A stretch of DNA of 64,000 nucleotides from Minwuiaceae bacterium (lineage in GTDB: Bacteria; Pseudomonadota; Alphaproteobacteria; Minwuiales; Minwuiaceae): contig JANQEE010000032.1 in assembly GCA_028278525.1 (NCBI GenBank), positions 62,001 through 126,000 on the forward strand, in the 5' to 3' direction. The translations under genes and the position numbers were made by a program. The notes under the pieces were generated by a model that saw nothing but the letters and a program-made list of their open reading frames with translations, was not told the origin of the DNA and did no database searches. Shown here in pieces: positions 7,651 to 14,914 of this stretch; within the stretch, counting starts at the first letter, position 1, and each line of letters opens with the position of its first letter.

Positions 7651-8025
7651 ATGCGTTACAGGTTGACCGGTCTGGGAATCGCTTTTTCGTTTCTCGTCGT
7701 GGCCGGCACGGGGCACGCCGGGGACTCACAGAACCGTTTCAAGTCCTACAACCCGCTGCTCAGTTGCGGCGACCTCGTCGAGTTGCGCCACGGCCCGGAA
7801 ACGATCGAAAAGACAGCCGCGTTCTGGTGGCTGATCGGCTTCATGTCCGGGGTGAACAACGGCCTGCCGGAGACGTTCGACATCACCGGCGAAACCGGTT
7901 TGTTCGATTCCCTGCAATGGGCGGTCGACTACTGCGCCGCTAATCCGGAAGCGCCGTTGGAGGATGCCGCCCAGTCTTTGGTGCGGCACCTTTATCCGAA
8001 CCGGGTGCCCGAAGCGCCCGAATAG
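7651..8025 (+). CDS. small secreted protein with HdeA/Rap1a-like layout
   Basis: 124 aa. Residues 1-24 are a signal peptide (MRYRLTGLGIAFSFLVVAGTG, cleavage after GHA). The mature part is helical, with two cysteines (SCGDLV and DYCAAN) placed to form one disulfide, as in small periplasmic HdeA- or Rap1a-type proteins. I infer only that layout, not the function. The gene is divergent from the spondin gene and shares its 174-nt upstream region. The ATG at 7651 is chosen because the signal peptide begins there. Confidence 0.65.
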   Translation: MRYRLTGLGIAFSFLVVAGTGHAGDSQNRFKSYNPLLSCGDLVELRHGPETIEKTAAFWWLIGFMSGVNNGLPETFDITGETGLFDSLQWAVDYCAANPEAPLEDAAQSLVRHLYPNRVPEAPE

Positions 8026-8029
8026 GGGA

Positions 8030-8431
8030 TTACTCAGCGGCGACCGCCTGAACCGCCTCGGCCATCGGGACGAAGGTGTACGTCTTCGAGATGATCTGCC
8101 AGCGCCCGTCGATCTTCAGCAGGCTCAGGTAATCGGTGAACAGCTTCGGCGCGATGGTGATCTGCACGACGGCCAGGGCGGACTCCGGGCCGGACCGGTC
8201 GATCGACAGAATCCGGTCGTTGCGTGTCTCGCCCTTGGTAGCCGGCGCCACGCGTCCTTCGACGCGGGCGTAGACCGCCGTCATGTCGTCGTCGACCAGG
8301 CTGCCGTCGGTCGACGAATAGAGATGCGCGTTCGGGTGGAAGACTCTGCGTAGGGTGTCGACGTCGCCTTCATGGAAGCCGTCGAAGTAGATCTGCAAGG
8401 CTTGGGCGATCTCGGCGTAGGATTGGTCCAT
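8030..8431 (-). CDS. NTF2/SnoaL-like protein (putative lumazine-binding type)
   Basis: A 133-aa protein of the cone-shaped NTF2 fold: N-terminal helix (IAQALQIYFDGFHEGD), FHPNAHLYSS strand, then a beta sheet ending LLKIDGRWQIISKTYTF. Small stand-alone members are often isomerases, dehydratases or binding proteins, and no catalytic residues can be assigned here. The ATG at 8431 follows GGAGG at 6-nt spacing, while an upstream in-frame ATG lacks one. It is convergent with the small secreted-protein gene, with 4 nt between them. Confidence 0.8.
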   Translation of the reverse strand: MDQSYAEIAQALQIYFDGFHEGDVDTLRRVFHPNAHLYSSTDGSLVDDDMTAVYARVEGRVAPATKGETRNDRILSIDRSGPESALAVVQITIAPKLFTDYLSLLKIDGRWQIISKTYTFVPMAEAVQAVAAE

Positions 8432-8583
8432 CTCTGCCTCCTGTTGAGCCGGCATCATAACGTTTTTACCCCTGGCCGGTCACGCCCCGCCGCTGGTGGC
8501 GGCGATTGACCGGTGTCAATGCGTGCGGCGCCGTCGGCATGTGGGCTGTTCCGTATGGATTGGCCTCGCGAAACCTTCGGCCG

Positions 8584-9885
8584 ATGAACGGACTGGCGCC
8601 GTTCGAAGACCTCGACCTTTTCATCCGCCTGGCTGTCGCCTTGGCCGGTGGCTTGCTGATCGGGCTGGAGCGTGGCTGGGAGGGCAGGGATCTGCCGGAG
8701 GGGTCGCGCATCGCCGGTGTACGCACCTTTGGTCTCGTCGGCTTGCTAGGCGGTGCCGTTGTGCTGTTCGCCGGCGATTTCAACGGCATGTTCCTGGCGG
8801 CGGTCGCCCTGGGAATAGCGCTATTCGCCGTCGCGGCCTATTGGCGTGCGTCGCACATGGCGGCGGACATCGGCATCACGACGCTGGTCGTGCTGCTTTT
8901 GGCCTTCGTGCTCGGCGCGCTGGCCGGCGCCGGTTATCTGGTGCCGGCGTCAGCGGCGGCCGTCGTCGTCGCCGTCCTGCTCGGCATCAAGCCCGAGTTG
9001 CACGGCATCCTGCAACGCATGGACCGGACGGAGCTGCTGGCCAGCCTTCGGCTCCTGCTGATTTCGGTTGTCATCCTGCCGGTGTTGCCGGACGAGGGCT
9101 ATGGGCCGTGGCAGGCGGTGAACCCGTACCGCATCTGGTGGATGGTCGTGTTGATCGCCGCTATCTCGTACGCCGGCTACCTGTCGATCCGGTTGATCGG
9201 CACGCGCCGAGGGATCCTGCTGACCGGGTTGCTGGGCGGGCTGGCCTCGTCGACGGCGGTGACCCTGAGCTTCGCGCGCCTGGCGCAGCGCGGCGCGGCG
9301 CGGCCGGATCTGTTGGCGGCCGGCGTCGTCGTGTCGGCGGCGATCATGTTCCCGCGCATTCTGGTGGTCCTCGCCGTATTCGCCCCGGTTCTGGTCGAGC
9401 CGCTGGCGTGGGCGTTGATCCCGGCGGGGGCGACGGCGGTCGCCGTCGCTGCCTGGTTTGCGCGCAGGATTCCGATGCCGGAGATTCAGGAGATGGAAGC
9501 GCCGCGCCCGCGCAATCCGCTGGACCTGATGACCGCGATCAAGTTCGGCCTGCTGCTCGCCGTGATCATGGTGCTGGTTCGCGCCGCCGGCCAGTGGGCC
9601 GGCGATGCGGGGATCTACCTGCTCGCGGCGCTGTCCGGCCTGGGCGATGTCGATGCGATTACCCTGTCGCTCGCGTCGATGGCCGAACGGGCGGAGATTG
9701 TGCCTTCCATCGCCGTGACCGGCGTGCTGATCGCGGCCGCCGTGAACTCCGCAGTCAAACCGGTGCTCGCCGCGGTGGTCGGCAGTTTCGCCCTGTCCGT
9801 TCGTGTCGCGCTGGGTTTATCGGTCGCGCTTGCCGCCGGGGCGGCCGGTTTCCTACTGCGCTGGCAGATGCTGTCGTTGCCGTGA
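8584..9885 (+). CDS. MgtC/SapB and DUF4010 membrane protein
   Basis: A 433-aa polytopic inner-membrane protein. The N-terminal 130 residues match the MgtC family (RLAVALAGGLLIGLERGW, then RTFGLVGLLGG, with the conserved Arg and Glu). The C-terminal two thirds are the DUF4010 repeat of hydrophobic helices, including GLLGGLASSTAVTLSFAR. The family is of unknown biochemical role, with links to Mg2+ or envelope stress. The ATG at 8584 begins just before the first helix; no convincing ribosome binding site is visible. It ends 8 nt before the convergent ParA-like gene. Confidence 0.85.
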   Translation: MNGLAPFEDLDLFIRLAVALAGGLLIGLERGWEGRDLPEGSRIAGVRTFGLVGLLGGAVVLFAGDFNGMFLAAVALGIALFAVAAYWRASHMAADIGITTLVVLLLAFVLGALAGAGYLVPASAAAVVVAVLLGIKPELHGILQRMDRTELLASLRLLLISVVILPVLPDEGYGPWQAVNPYRIWWMVVLIAAISYAGYLSIRLIGTRRGILLTGLLGGLASSTAVTLSFARLAQRGAARPDLLAAGVVVSAAIMFPRILVVLAVFAPVLVEPLAWALIPAGATAVAVAAWFARRIPMPEIQEMEAPRPRNPLDLMTAIKFGLLLAVIMVLVRAAGQWAGDAGIYLLAALSGLGDVDAITLSLASMAERAEIVPSIAVTGVLIAAAVNSAVKPVLAAVVGSFALSVRVALGLSVALAAGAAGFLLRWQMLSLP

Positions 9886-9893
9886 CCGGCCGG

Positions 9894-10523
9894 TCAGGCG
9901 GCGGCGTTTTCGATGAACCGTAGCAGCGGCCACCAGTCCTGGCGCAGCGGTTCGCTGGTCTGGTCCTTCAGGTCGAACAGGCTCAGGCCCCGGTCGGCCA
10001 ATTCCGGATAGAGCGCGCGGTCGGGCAGGCGGGTGACGCCGTTCAGGTCCTTGTCGATCAGGAACCGGTCCAGCCGGGCGGCGGCGCGGCTGCGCCCGCG
10101 AATGCGGTTGCGGATCAGCGCCACGGCCTTGCGTTCCTTGCGCACCGGCTTCAGCAGGTTCAGTTCCGCCAGGAACGCCGCGGTCGTTCTCTGGTCGAAG
10201 GCCGACGGCAGGATCGGCACCACGACCACATCGGACAGCCGTACGTAGTCCTTGGTTTCCTTGATCGACATGGCGGCCGGCGAGTCGATTACCAGCCGCG
10301 CGGTCTTCTTGCCGACCTTGCCGACGTCTCCGCCCCAATCCACACCTTTGATAGGTGCGGCGGTTTCCGGCCGCGTTTGCAGCCAGCCGAGGCTGGATTT
10401 TTGATTGTCGACGTCGGCGATTGTCGTGACCAGCCCGTTGTTGGCGAAGGCCGCGGCCAGATTGGTTGCTATGGTCGTCTTGCCGCATCCACCCTTCGGA
10501 TTGGCGATCAATACGGTCAGCAT
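9894..10523 (-). CDS. orphan ParA/MinD-family ATPase
   Basis: A 209-aa deviant-Walker ATPase. It has the P-loop NPKGGCGKTTIATNLA at residues 7-22, including the signature lysine, a Walker A' region (IADVDNQKSS) and a Walker B-like strand (ARLVIDSPA). ParA relatives form ATP-dependent dimers on DNA or membranes and position plasmids, chromosomes or protein clusters. There is no ParB, parS-like array or plasmid gene nearby, so a chromosome-partitioning role is unlikely. It lies 19 nt downstream of the CYTH-CHAD gene on the same strand, so the two may be co-transcribed. Confidence 0.88.
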   Translation of the reverse strand: MLTVLIANPKGGCGKTTIATNLAAAFANNGLVTTIADVDNQKSSLGWLQTRPETAAPIKGVDWGGDVGKVGKKTARLVIDSPAAMSIKETKDYVRLSDVVVVPILPSAFDQRTTAAFLAELNLLKPVRKERKAVALIRNRIRGRSRAAARLDRFLIDKDLNGVTRLPDRALYPELADRGLSLFDLKDQTSEPLRQDWWPLLRFIENAAA

Positions 10524-10542
10524 GGAGCAGTCGAGGTTTTCG

Positions 10543-12108
10543 TCAGGTGTGCCAAAACACCCTATGATCTTTGAATTCGCGCCAGCGCGCCACTGTTTTC
10601 GGTTCGAAGGCCGTGACGCCGTGGCTGTACCAGCCGACAACGATGCCCGCCGCGTTGACAAGGCGGTCGCGTTTCTTGCCGGCTGGCTGGTCGGCAATCA
10701 GCGACTGCAGCAGCCGTTCGGCCACGGCGACGTCGTTCAGGTGGCCCAGCGCATCCTGCATGCCGCTCAGACCGCGAAGGTACGGCTTGACCTGTCCTTG
10801 TTCGTACAAAGACGAAAAGAACTCAGCCGTATAGCGCAGTTTCTTTAATGCAATTCGCAACTCGTGGCGTTGCGCCGCCGGCAGCGAACGGAACCGCCGG
10901 CCAAGCTTCAGCGCCTTCCTGTGGCGGCGGCGGAGCAGGGTGTCCGCGACCTCCACCATCGGGCGCGCCAATTCGGCCCGCATGGCACCGTCGGTATCCT
11001 TCCGCCAGCGGCGGCAGTCCAGCCAGGCCCCGAGCCGCAGCATCAGCACCGCGTAGCGCGGCGACTTGATTGCCGCCACGGCCGTCTCGTTGCCGTTGCC
11101 GCGCGCCGCGGTGGCGGCGTCGCCAAGCTGGGCGAGCGACTTGTCGTCCGGACGGGCGGCGATCACCGGCGCCAGCAGTTCCGTGTTGAATACGTCCCAG
11201 TCGCGCGCGGGGCCCAGGCTCGACAACAGCCACTTGCATTCCTGCTTGAACCAGACCAACTGGTCGTCGGGAATGACGCTCGAAAACACAGTCAGCGCGG
11301 ACCGCAGGCGGCGCAACGAGACGCGCATCTGGTGGATGCCTTCCGGGTCGCCGCCGGCCAGCGCCGCCGCTTCGTTGGCCGACCAATGCTCCAGGCAGCC
11401 GCGCACGATTTGCGCCATCGCCTCTTCGACACTGATGTTCTTGTCGAGTTTCAGACGGCCTGCCTTGCGCGGTTGCTTCGACCCGCCGCTCGCCAGCGCG
11501 TAGCCGCGTGCGGACTTGCTTTCCAGCTCGATCCTGAGCGGTACGGATTCAAGCAGCTCCAGTGCCAGCTGGTAGATGTCCTCCGGCTTGCCCTCCAGCA
11601 GTTCCAATTCGACTTCGGCGATCGGCAGCGCCTTGGTTTCGGTTTCGATCGTGCCTTTGTCGAACGCCATTTCGATGCGGCGACGGTGGCCGTTCGCGGC
11701 ACCGTTGACGATCCGCGTTTCGCGGTCGATCCGGGTCGCGAAGATCGGCCTCAGTTCACCCGGCAGGATCATGCCCAGCCGTTCGCGCACCGTCGGTTCG
11801 TCGATGGAATCCAGATCGGGTTCCGGGCCGTCGACCGCGGCTTCCCATTCCGCACGCTGTTTCAGGCCGCCGGCGGGCGCCGCTTCCACCTTGACAGTCT
11901 GCACGTAACCGTCGCCGGTGTTGCGTACGCGATAGGCGATGCCGCGGCGTTTCAGTCGTAGGTCCGGTGTGTCGTAGTAAACCGTTTCGAGTTTCTTGGT
12001 TCGTCGTTGCTCGACCGACGCCGCGCAGGGCGCCTCGAGTACCGCGCTCAAGTCATCGACGCTCTCGGCCGTGAGCTTGAGCTCGATCTCCATCTGATTT
12101 CTTGCCAT
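10543..12108 (-). CDS. CYTH and CHAD domain protein (YgiF-like triphosphatase)
   Basis: A 521-aa protein. The N-terminal CYTH domain (residues 1-200) starts with the EIELKL signature and keeps acidic and basic residues around the tunnel (for example YDTPDLRLKRRGIAYRVR). CYTH enzymes hydrolyse triphosphates with Mg2+. The C-terminal half (about 220-510) is a CHAD domain: helical, with repeated conserved His and basic residues (IHQMRVSLRRLRSAL; HELRIALKKLRYTAEFF), known to bind inorganic polyphosphate. Together this suggests polyphosphate or tripolyphosphate metabolism. A second in-frame ATG lies at 12093, and neither start has a strong ribosome binding site. Confidence 0.9.
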   Translation of the reverse strand: MARNQMEIELKLTAESVDDLSAVLEAPCAASVEQRRTKKLETVYYDTPDLRLKRRGIAYRVRNTGDGYVQTVKVEAAPAGGLKQRAEWEAAVDGPEPDLDSIDEPTVRERLGMILPGELRPIFATRIDRETRIVNGAANGHRRRIEMAFDKGTIETETKALPIAEVELELLEGKPEDIYQLALELLESVPLRIELESKSARGYALASGGSKQPRKAGRLKLDKNISVEEAMAQIVRGCLEHWSANEAAALAGGDPEGIHQMRVSLRRLRSALTVFSSVIPDDQLVWFKQECKWLLSSLGPARDWDVFNTELLAPVIAARPDDKSLAQLGDAATAARGNGNETAVAAIKSPRYAVLMLRLGAWLDCRRWRKDTDGAMRAELARPMVEVADTLLRRRHRKALKLGRRFRSLPAAQRHELRIALKKLRYTAEFFSSLYEQGQVKPYLRGLSGMQDALGHLNDVAVAERLLQSLIADQPAGKKRDRLVNAAGIVVGWYSHGVTAFEPKTVARWREFKDHRVFWHT

Positions 12109-12472
12109 CCACCCGCCGCACCCGCTTCCTTAAGGACGTGCAGGCGATCGCGTCGGAATTGCCCCACCCCTTGTGGCAATTGGCTGTTGCCTCTTTTTGC
12201 CGGATGGTTGCGTTGGCGCGACGGCGACGCGACGACCTTTCCGTCAAGTTATCTATAAATGATAAGGGCTCGCTTCATTGGGTCAACTATTCTTGGACCA
12301 AATGATTCGAAAATCGACCCGATCTAGTATTGACTCGAGCGTTCGGTCGGTTACGGGGCAGGCCAGGTCACTGGGAGGTGACGCATGAAGCTATTCACCG
12401 GCCTGCCCCGTCCGTTTCCGACGTAAGTCGGAAACCTGCTGTCAAAGCCCGACGTAAGTCGGAAACCTGTTG
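12109..12472. other. intergenic region upstream of the CYTH-CHAD gene
   Basis: 364 nt without a gene. The right half (12354-12472) holds copy 1 of a structured repeat followed by a tandem 27-nt unit. The stretch 12240-12300 is relatively AT-rich and lies within 200 nt of the CYTH-CHAD start, so it is the likely promoter zone. I see no protein-coding pattern here. Confidence 0.6.
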
Positions 12473-12475
12473 TCA
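12354..12475. repeat. structured REP-like repeat, copy 1, plus tandem 27-nt unit
   Basis: An outer stem GGGGCAGGCC / GGCCTGCCCC encloses a small inner hairpin (GTCACTGGGAGGTGAC). It is followed by the palindrome TTTCCGACGTAAGTCGGAAA. The latter is then repeated: CCGACGTAAGTCGGAAACCTG begins both 12418 and 12449, and the second unit runs into the stop codon of the PEP-CTERM gene. A second copy of the main block is at 13247-13328 in the same orientation. Confidence 0.75.
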
Positions 12476-13075
12476 GAACTGCGTGCCGCGCCGACGTCGC
12501 AACGGGCCCGTCCCGGCCAAGACCGTCAGGCCCAAAGCCATCAGCGCGATGCCGGCGGGTTCGGGCACGTCCTCGGCCAGACTGAAAATCATGAACAGCC
12601 GGCCGCGCTCTCCGACCGGCTGGTCCCTGGGCAGTGTGACGCCTTCCGCGAAGCGCCAATTCAGGAGGATCCGGCCGATTTCCGGCCCGATGAACTTGGC
12701 CGGATCGAACGCGTTCACCTCTCTGGTCGGCGTGACGCCGCGAAACCCCGAGGCGCCGGTCAGGGGATCTAGCAGCTTGGTCGCGCCGGATTCGTTCAGC
12801 AGTTGGGCGATGGAATCCAGGACCGGCCGCGCGGCGGCGAAATCCGCGCCCAGGAAAGGGAACGGCGTGGCCAGGCCGGTGTCGGCCTTGATCTCGTCGA
12901 ACGACCGGCCGTCGAACCGGATGTTCACACGGTGGTCGCCGACGTCGAGGCCGCGGATGGCGACCGCCCTGGTGCCGTCCAGCTTGACGACGGCGGCCTC
13001 GGCGGGTCGGTCGCCGGCAACGGCAAGGAAGGCGAGGGCGGCGACGGCTGTCCCGGCCCGGTACACGAAACGCAT
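12473..13075 (-). CDS. PEP-CTERM sorting-domain protein, 200 aa
   Basis: The ATG at 13075 is preceded by GGAGA at 5-nt spacing. Residues 1-26 are a signal peptide (MRFVYRAGTAVAALAFLAVAG). The body has no family I recognise. The C-terminus is a PEP-CTERM tag: DVPEPAGIALMALGLTVLAG followed by a GPLRRRRG basic tail. The protein is therefore expected at the cell surface after exosortase processing. It is bracketed by two direct copies of a structured repeat (12354-12475 and 13247-13328), and one repeat unit overlaps its stop codon, so this gene may have moved or duplicated as a unit. Confidence 0.8.
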   Translation of the reverse strand: MRFVYRAGTAVAALAFLAVAGDRPAEAAVVKLDGTRAVAIRGLDVGDHRVNIRFDGRSFDEIKADTGLATPFPFLGADFAAARPVLDSIAQLLNESGATKLLDPLTGASGFRGVTPTREVNAFDPAKFIGPEIGRILLNWRFAEGVTLPRDQPVGERGRLFMIFSLAEDVPEPAGIALMALGLTVLAGTGPLRRRRGTQF

Positions 13076-13496
13076 AGGATTCTCCTGTCGGTCGCGGGCG
13101 GCGCGCCGCCCTGAAGCTCGTTCATTCGAAGTGACCTTAAGGGTGCGGCCGTGACCGGGTCGTCGCCATGGTGTGATTGCGGTGTGAATGGCTGGTTTCC
13201 CGCACGTGATAAACCGAGGACCGCGGGGAGCGGCTCTGCGTCGGTCCGGGGCAGGCCGGCTCACTGGGAGGTGACGCGTCGTCCGACTAACCGGCCTGCC
13301 CCGTCCATTCCCGACGTCTGTCGGAAATCGAGACGGCAAGCCGTGGGGGAGCGCCGCCCGGGGTTGTTCAATGCGTTGCGACCCTATGGCGGCGGCCGTC
13401 ATCGCACCGTCGTGGCGGTGTCATCTCTTCGTCAAAAATGAGGTAATCGGCGGACTACCGGTTTCCGTCCGGTCCGCCCTGCCGGATTGGAGGCGT
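13076..13496. other. intergenic region between PEP-CTERM and SMP-30 genes
   Basis: 421 nt without a gene. It holds copy 2 of the structured repeat (13247-13328) and a weak hairpin GGCGGAC...GTCCGCC (13449-13478). On the minus strand that hairpin lies about 10 nt before a short T-run and may end the SMP-30 transcript. The rest near 13076-13200 is the probable promoter of the PEP-CTERM gene. Confidence 0.5.
13247..13328. repeat. structured REP-like repeat, copy 2
   Basis: Same orientation and layout as copy 1: CGGGGCAGGCCGG, inner hairpin TCACTGGGAGGTGA, closing ACCGGCCTGCCCCG, then a TCCCGAC...GTCGGAAA dyad. The stems are conserved while the loop between inner and outer stem differs, the pattern expected if RNA or cruciform structure is under selection. 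Confidence 0.75.
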
Positions 13497-14351
13497 TTAT
13501 CCCGACAGTTTGATCCGCGCCGGTGCGACCGGCAGGCCGGCGACGTCAACCCGCAGGCGGTAGACCGTTCCGGCGTCCTCTCTGCCGGACCCGATCGATC
13601 CCGTCACGATGTACAGATCGTGGCGGTCCGCCCCGCCGAAGCAAAGGCTGGTCACCATCGGCAGCGGCACGGGAATGGTCTGCCGTTCGGTGCCGTCCGG
13701 CGCGAACACCTTGACAGCGCTTCCGTGCGCGACGGCAACCCAGACCGCGCCGTCCTCCGAGACGGCCAGACCGTCCGGGATGCCGTCTTCGATGGTCGCG
13801 AACGGGCTCGGCGGGCCGACGTCGCCGTTCTCTTTAACGTCGTAGACCAGCACCTGGTGACGCAGCGAGTCCGAGTGATAGAGCTTCTTGCCATCGGGCG
13901 CGAAGCCCAATCCGTTGGTCAGTTGGATACCGCCTGCCAAACGACGGCCGGTGCCGTCCAGGTCGATAACGTAGAGGTGCCCGGGCTTCGGTTCGTCGCC
14001 TTCCGCGACCGGGCGAAAGGCAAGCGAGCCGGCATAAACCCGGCCGGCGGCGTCGGTGGTGATGTCGTTGAAGCCAAGCCCGCCGAGGTCGGCCTCCGGT
14101 TCGAACAGCACCTGGGTCGGCGCATCACCGGGTCCTTTGTAGGCGATGTTCTTGCCGGAAACGATCAAGCCGCCGTCCGCATGCGCGACGATGCCGCCGA
14201 TGCCGCGCCGGTGCGGCACGACGATCTCGGTCTTGCCGTTATCTTTCAGGCAGTGAACGCCGCCATTGACCACGTCGCTGAAGATCAGGCCGCGGGCCGG
14301 GTCGTAAAGCGGGCCTTCGATCAGCCCGAAGCCGCTTGCCAGTTCTTCCAT
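13497..14351 (-). CDS. SMP-30/gluconolactonase-family beta-propeller hydrolase
   Basis: 284 aa. It has the typical family start with the metal-binding Glu (GFGLIEGPLYD), then repeated propeller strands. Conserved Asn and Asp residues expected to bind the divalent metal appear in LGFNDITTD, QLTNGLGFAPDG and HSDSLRHQVLVYD. SMP-30 enzymes open sugar or other lactones. The ATG at 14351 follows GGGAGG at 6 nt. The gene lies on the same strand as RlpA, 55 nt downstream of it. The substrate is not evident. Confidence 0.88.
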   Translation of the reverse strand: MEELASGFGLIEGPLYDPARGLIFSDVVNGGVHCLKDNGKTEIVVPHRRGIGGIVAHADGGLIVSGKNIAYKGPGDAPTQVLFEPEADLGGLGFNDITTDAAGRVYAGSLAFRPVAEGDEPKPGHLYVIDLDGTGRRLAGGIQLTNGLGFAPDGKKLYHSDSLRHQVLVYDVKENGDVGPPSPFATIEDGIPDGLAVSEDGAVWVAVAHGSAVKVFAPDGTERQTIPVPLPMVTSLCFGGADRHDLYIVTGSIGSGREDAGTVYRLRVDVAGLPVAPARIKLSG

Positions 14352-14406
14352 TCGTGCCTCCCACCGATTGCGCGGTGGAATTTTAGGCGATTTGCTGTAA
14401 AGCCGG

Positions 14407-14802
14407 CTAGCTGGTGGGAACGGTGCGGACGCGAACCCTGGTGACGCCCTGGTTGCGGAAGCCGAGCTTGCCGGCGGCACGGCGCGAAACGTCGATGATC
14501 CTGCCCTTGATGAACGGCCCCCGGTCGTTGATCGTCACCACCACGGACCGGCCGTTGCGCAGGTTGGTCACTTCCACCCGGGTGCCGAACGGCAAGGTGC
14601 GGTGGGCCGCGGTCATCCGGTTCTGATCGTAGACTTCGCCGCTCGCGGTCTTGCGGCCATGGAACTTGCCGCCGTACCACGACGCCACGCCGACCTGGCT
14701 GTAGGCTGCCGTCTGGGTGCCGGAACGGCGAGATTCCTGGGCCGAGGTGGCGCAGGCGGTGAATGCCACCATCGCCAGCAGGGCAATCAATCTCATGCGC
14801 AT
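14407..14802 (-). CDS. rlpA: RlpA-family septal ring lytic transglycosylase
   Basis: A 131-aa protein. It has a signal peptide with a lipobox-like FTAC around residues 14-18, then a double-psi beta-barrel: GVASWYGGKFHGRKTASGE, then HRTLPFG, VTINDRGPF and IIDVSRRAA. RlpA cleaves peptide-stripped glycan at division sites in proteobacteria. The catalytic-type Asp (NDRGPF) and the conserved WYG...H are present. It lacks the SPOR domain found in longer RlpA proteins. A TGAAG-N4-TGTCAA motif at 14882-14896 lies about 80 nt upstream. Confidence 0.9.
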   Translation of the reverse strand: MRMRLIALLAMVAFTACATSAQESRRSGTQTAAYSQVGVASWYGGKFHGRKTASGEVYDQNRMTAAHRTLPFGTRVEVTNLRNGRSVVVTINDRGPFIKGRIIDVSRRAAGKLGFRNQGVTRVRVRTVPTS

Positions 14803-14914
14803 CGTGACCGTCTCCGAATTGCCGGATATGTCTATGTCCGCTGAAAAAACAGCGACTTATAGGATATTTGGCGACAGTCCGTGAAGATTTTGTCAACGGC
14901 GGCGAGGCAGTGCT

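Noticed and set aside
12418-12475. Two 27-nt tandem units considered as a CRISPR remnant
   Set aside because: Only two palindromic units with a 4-nt gap and no cas genes; they belong to the REP-like repeat.
13076-13402. N-terminal extension of the 200-aa PEP-CTERM protein
   Set aside because: The extension translates the structured repeat; the signal peptide and GGAGA site place the start at 13075.
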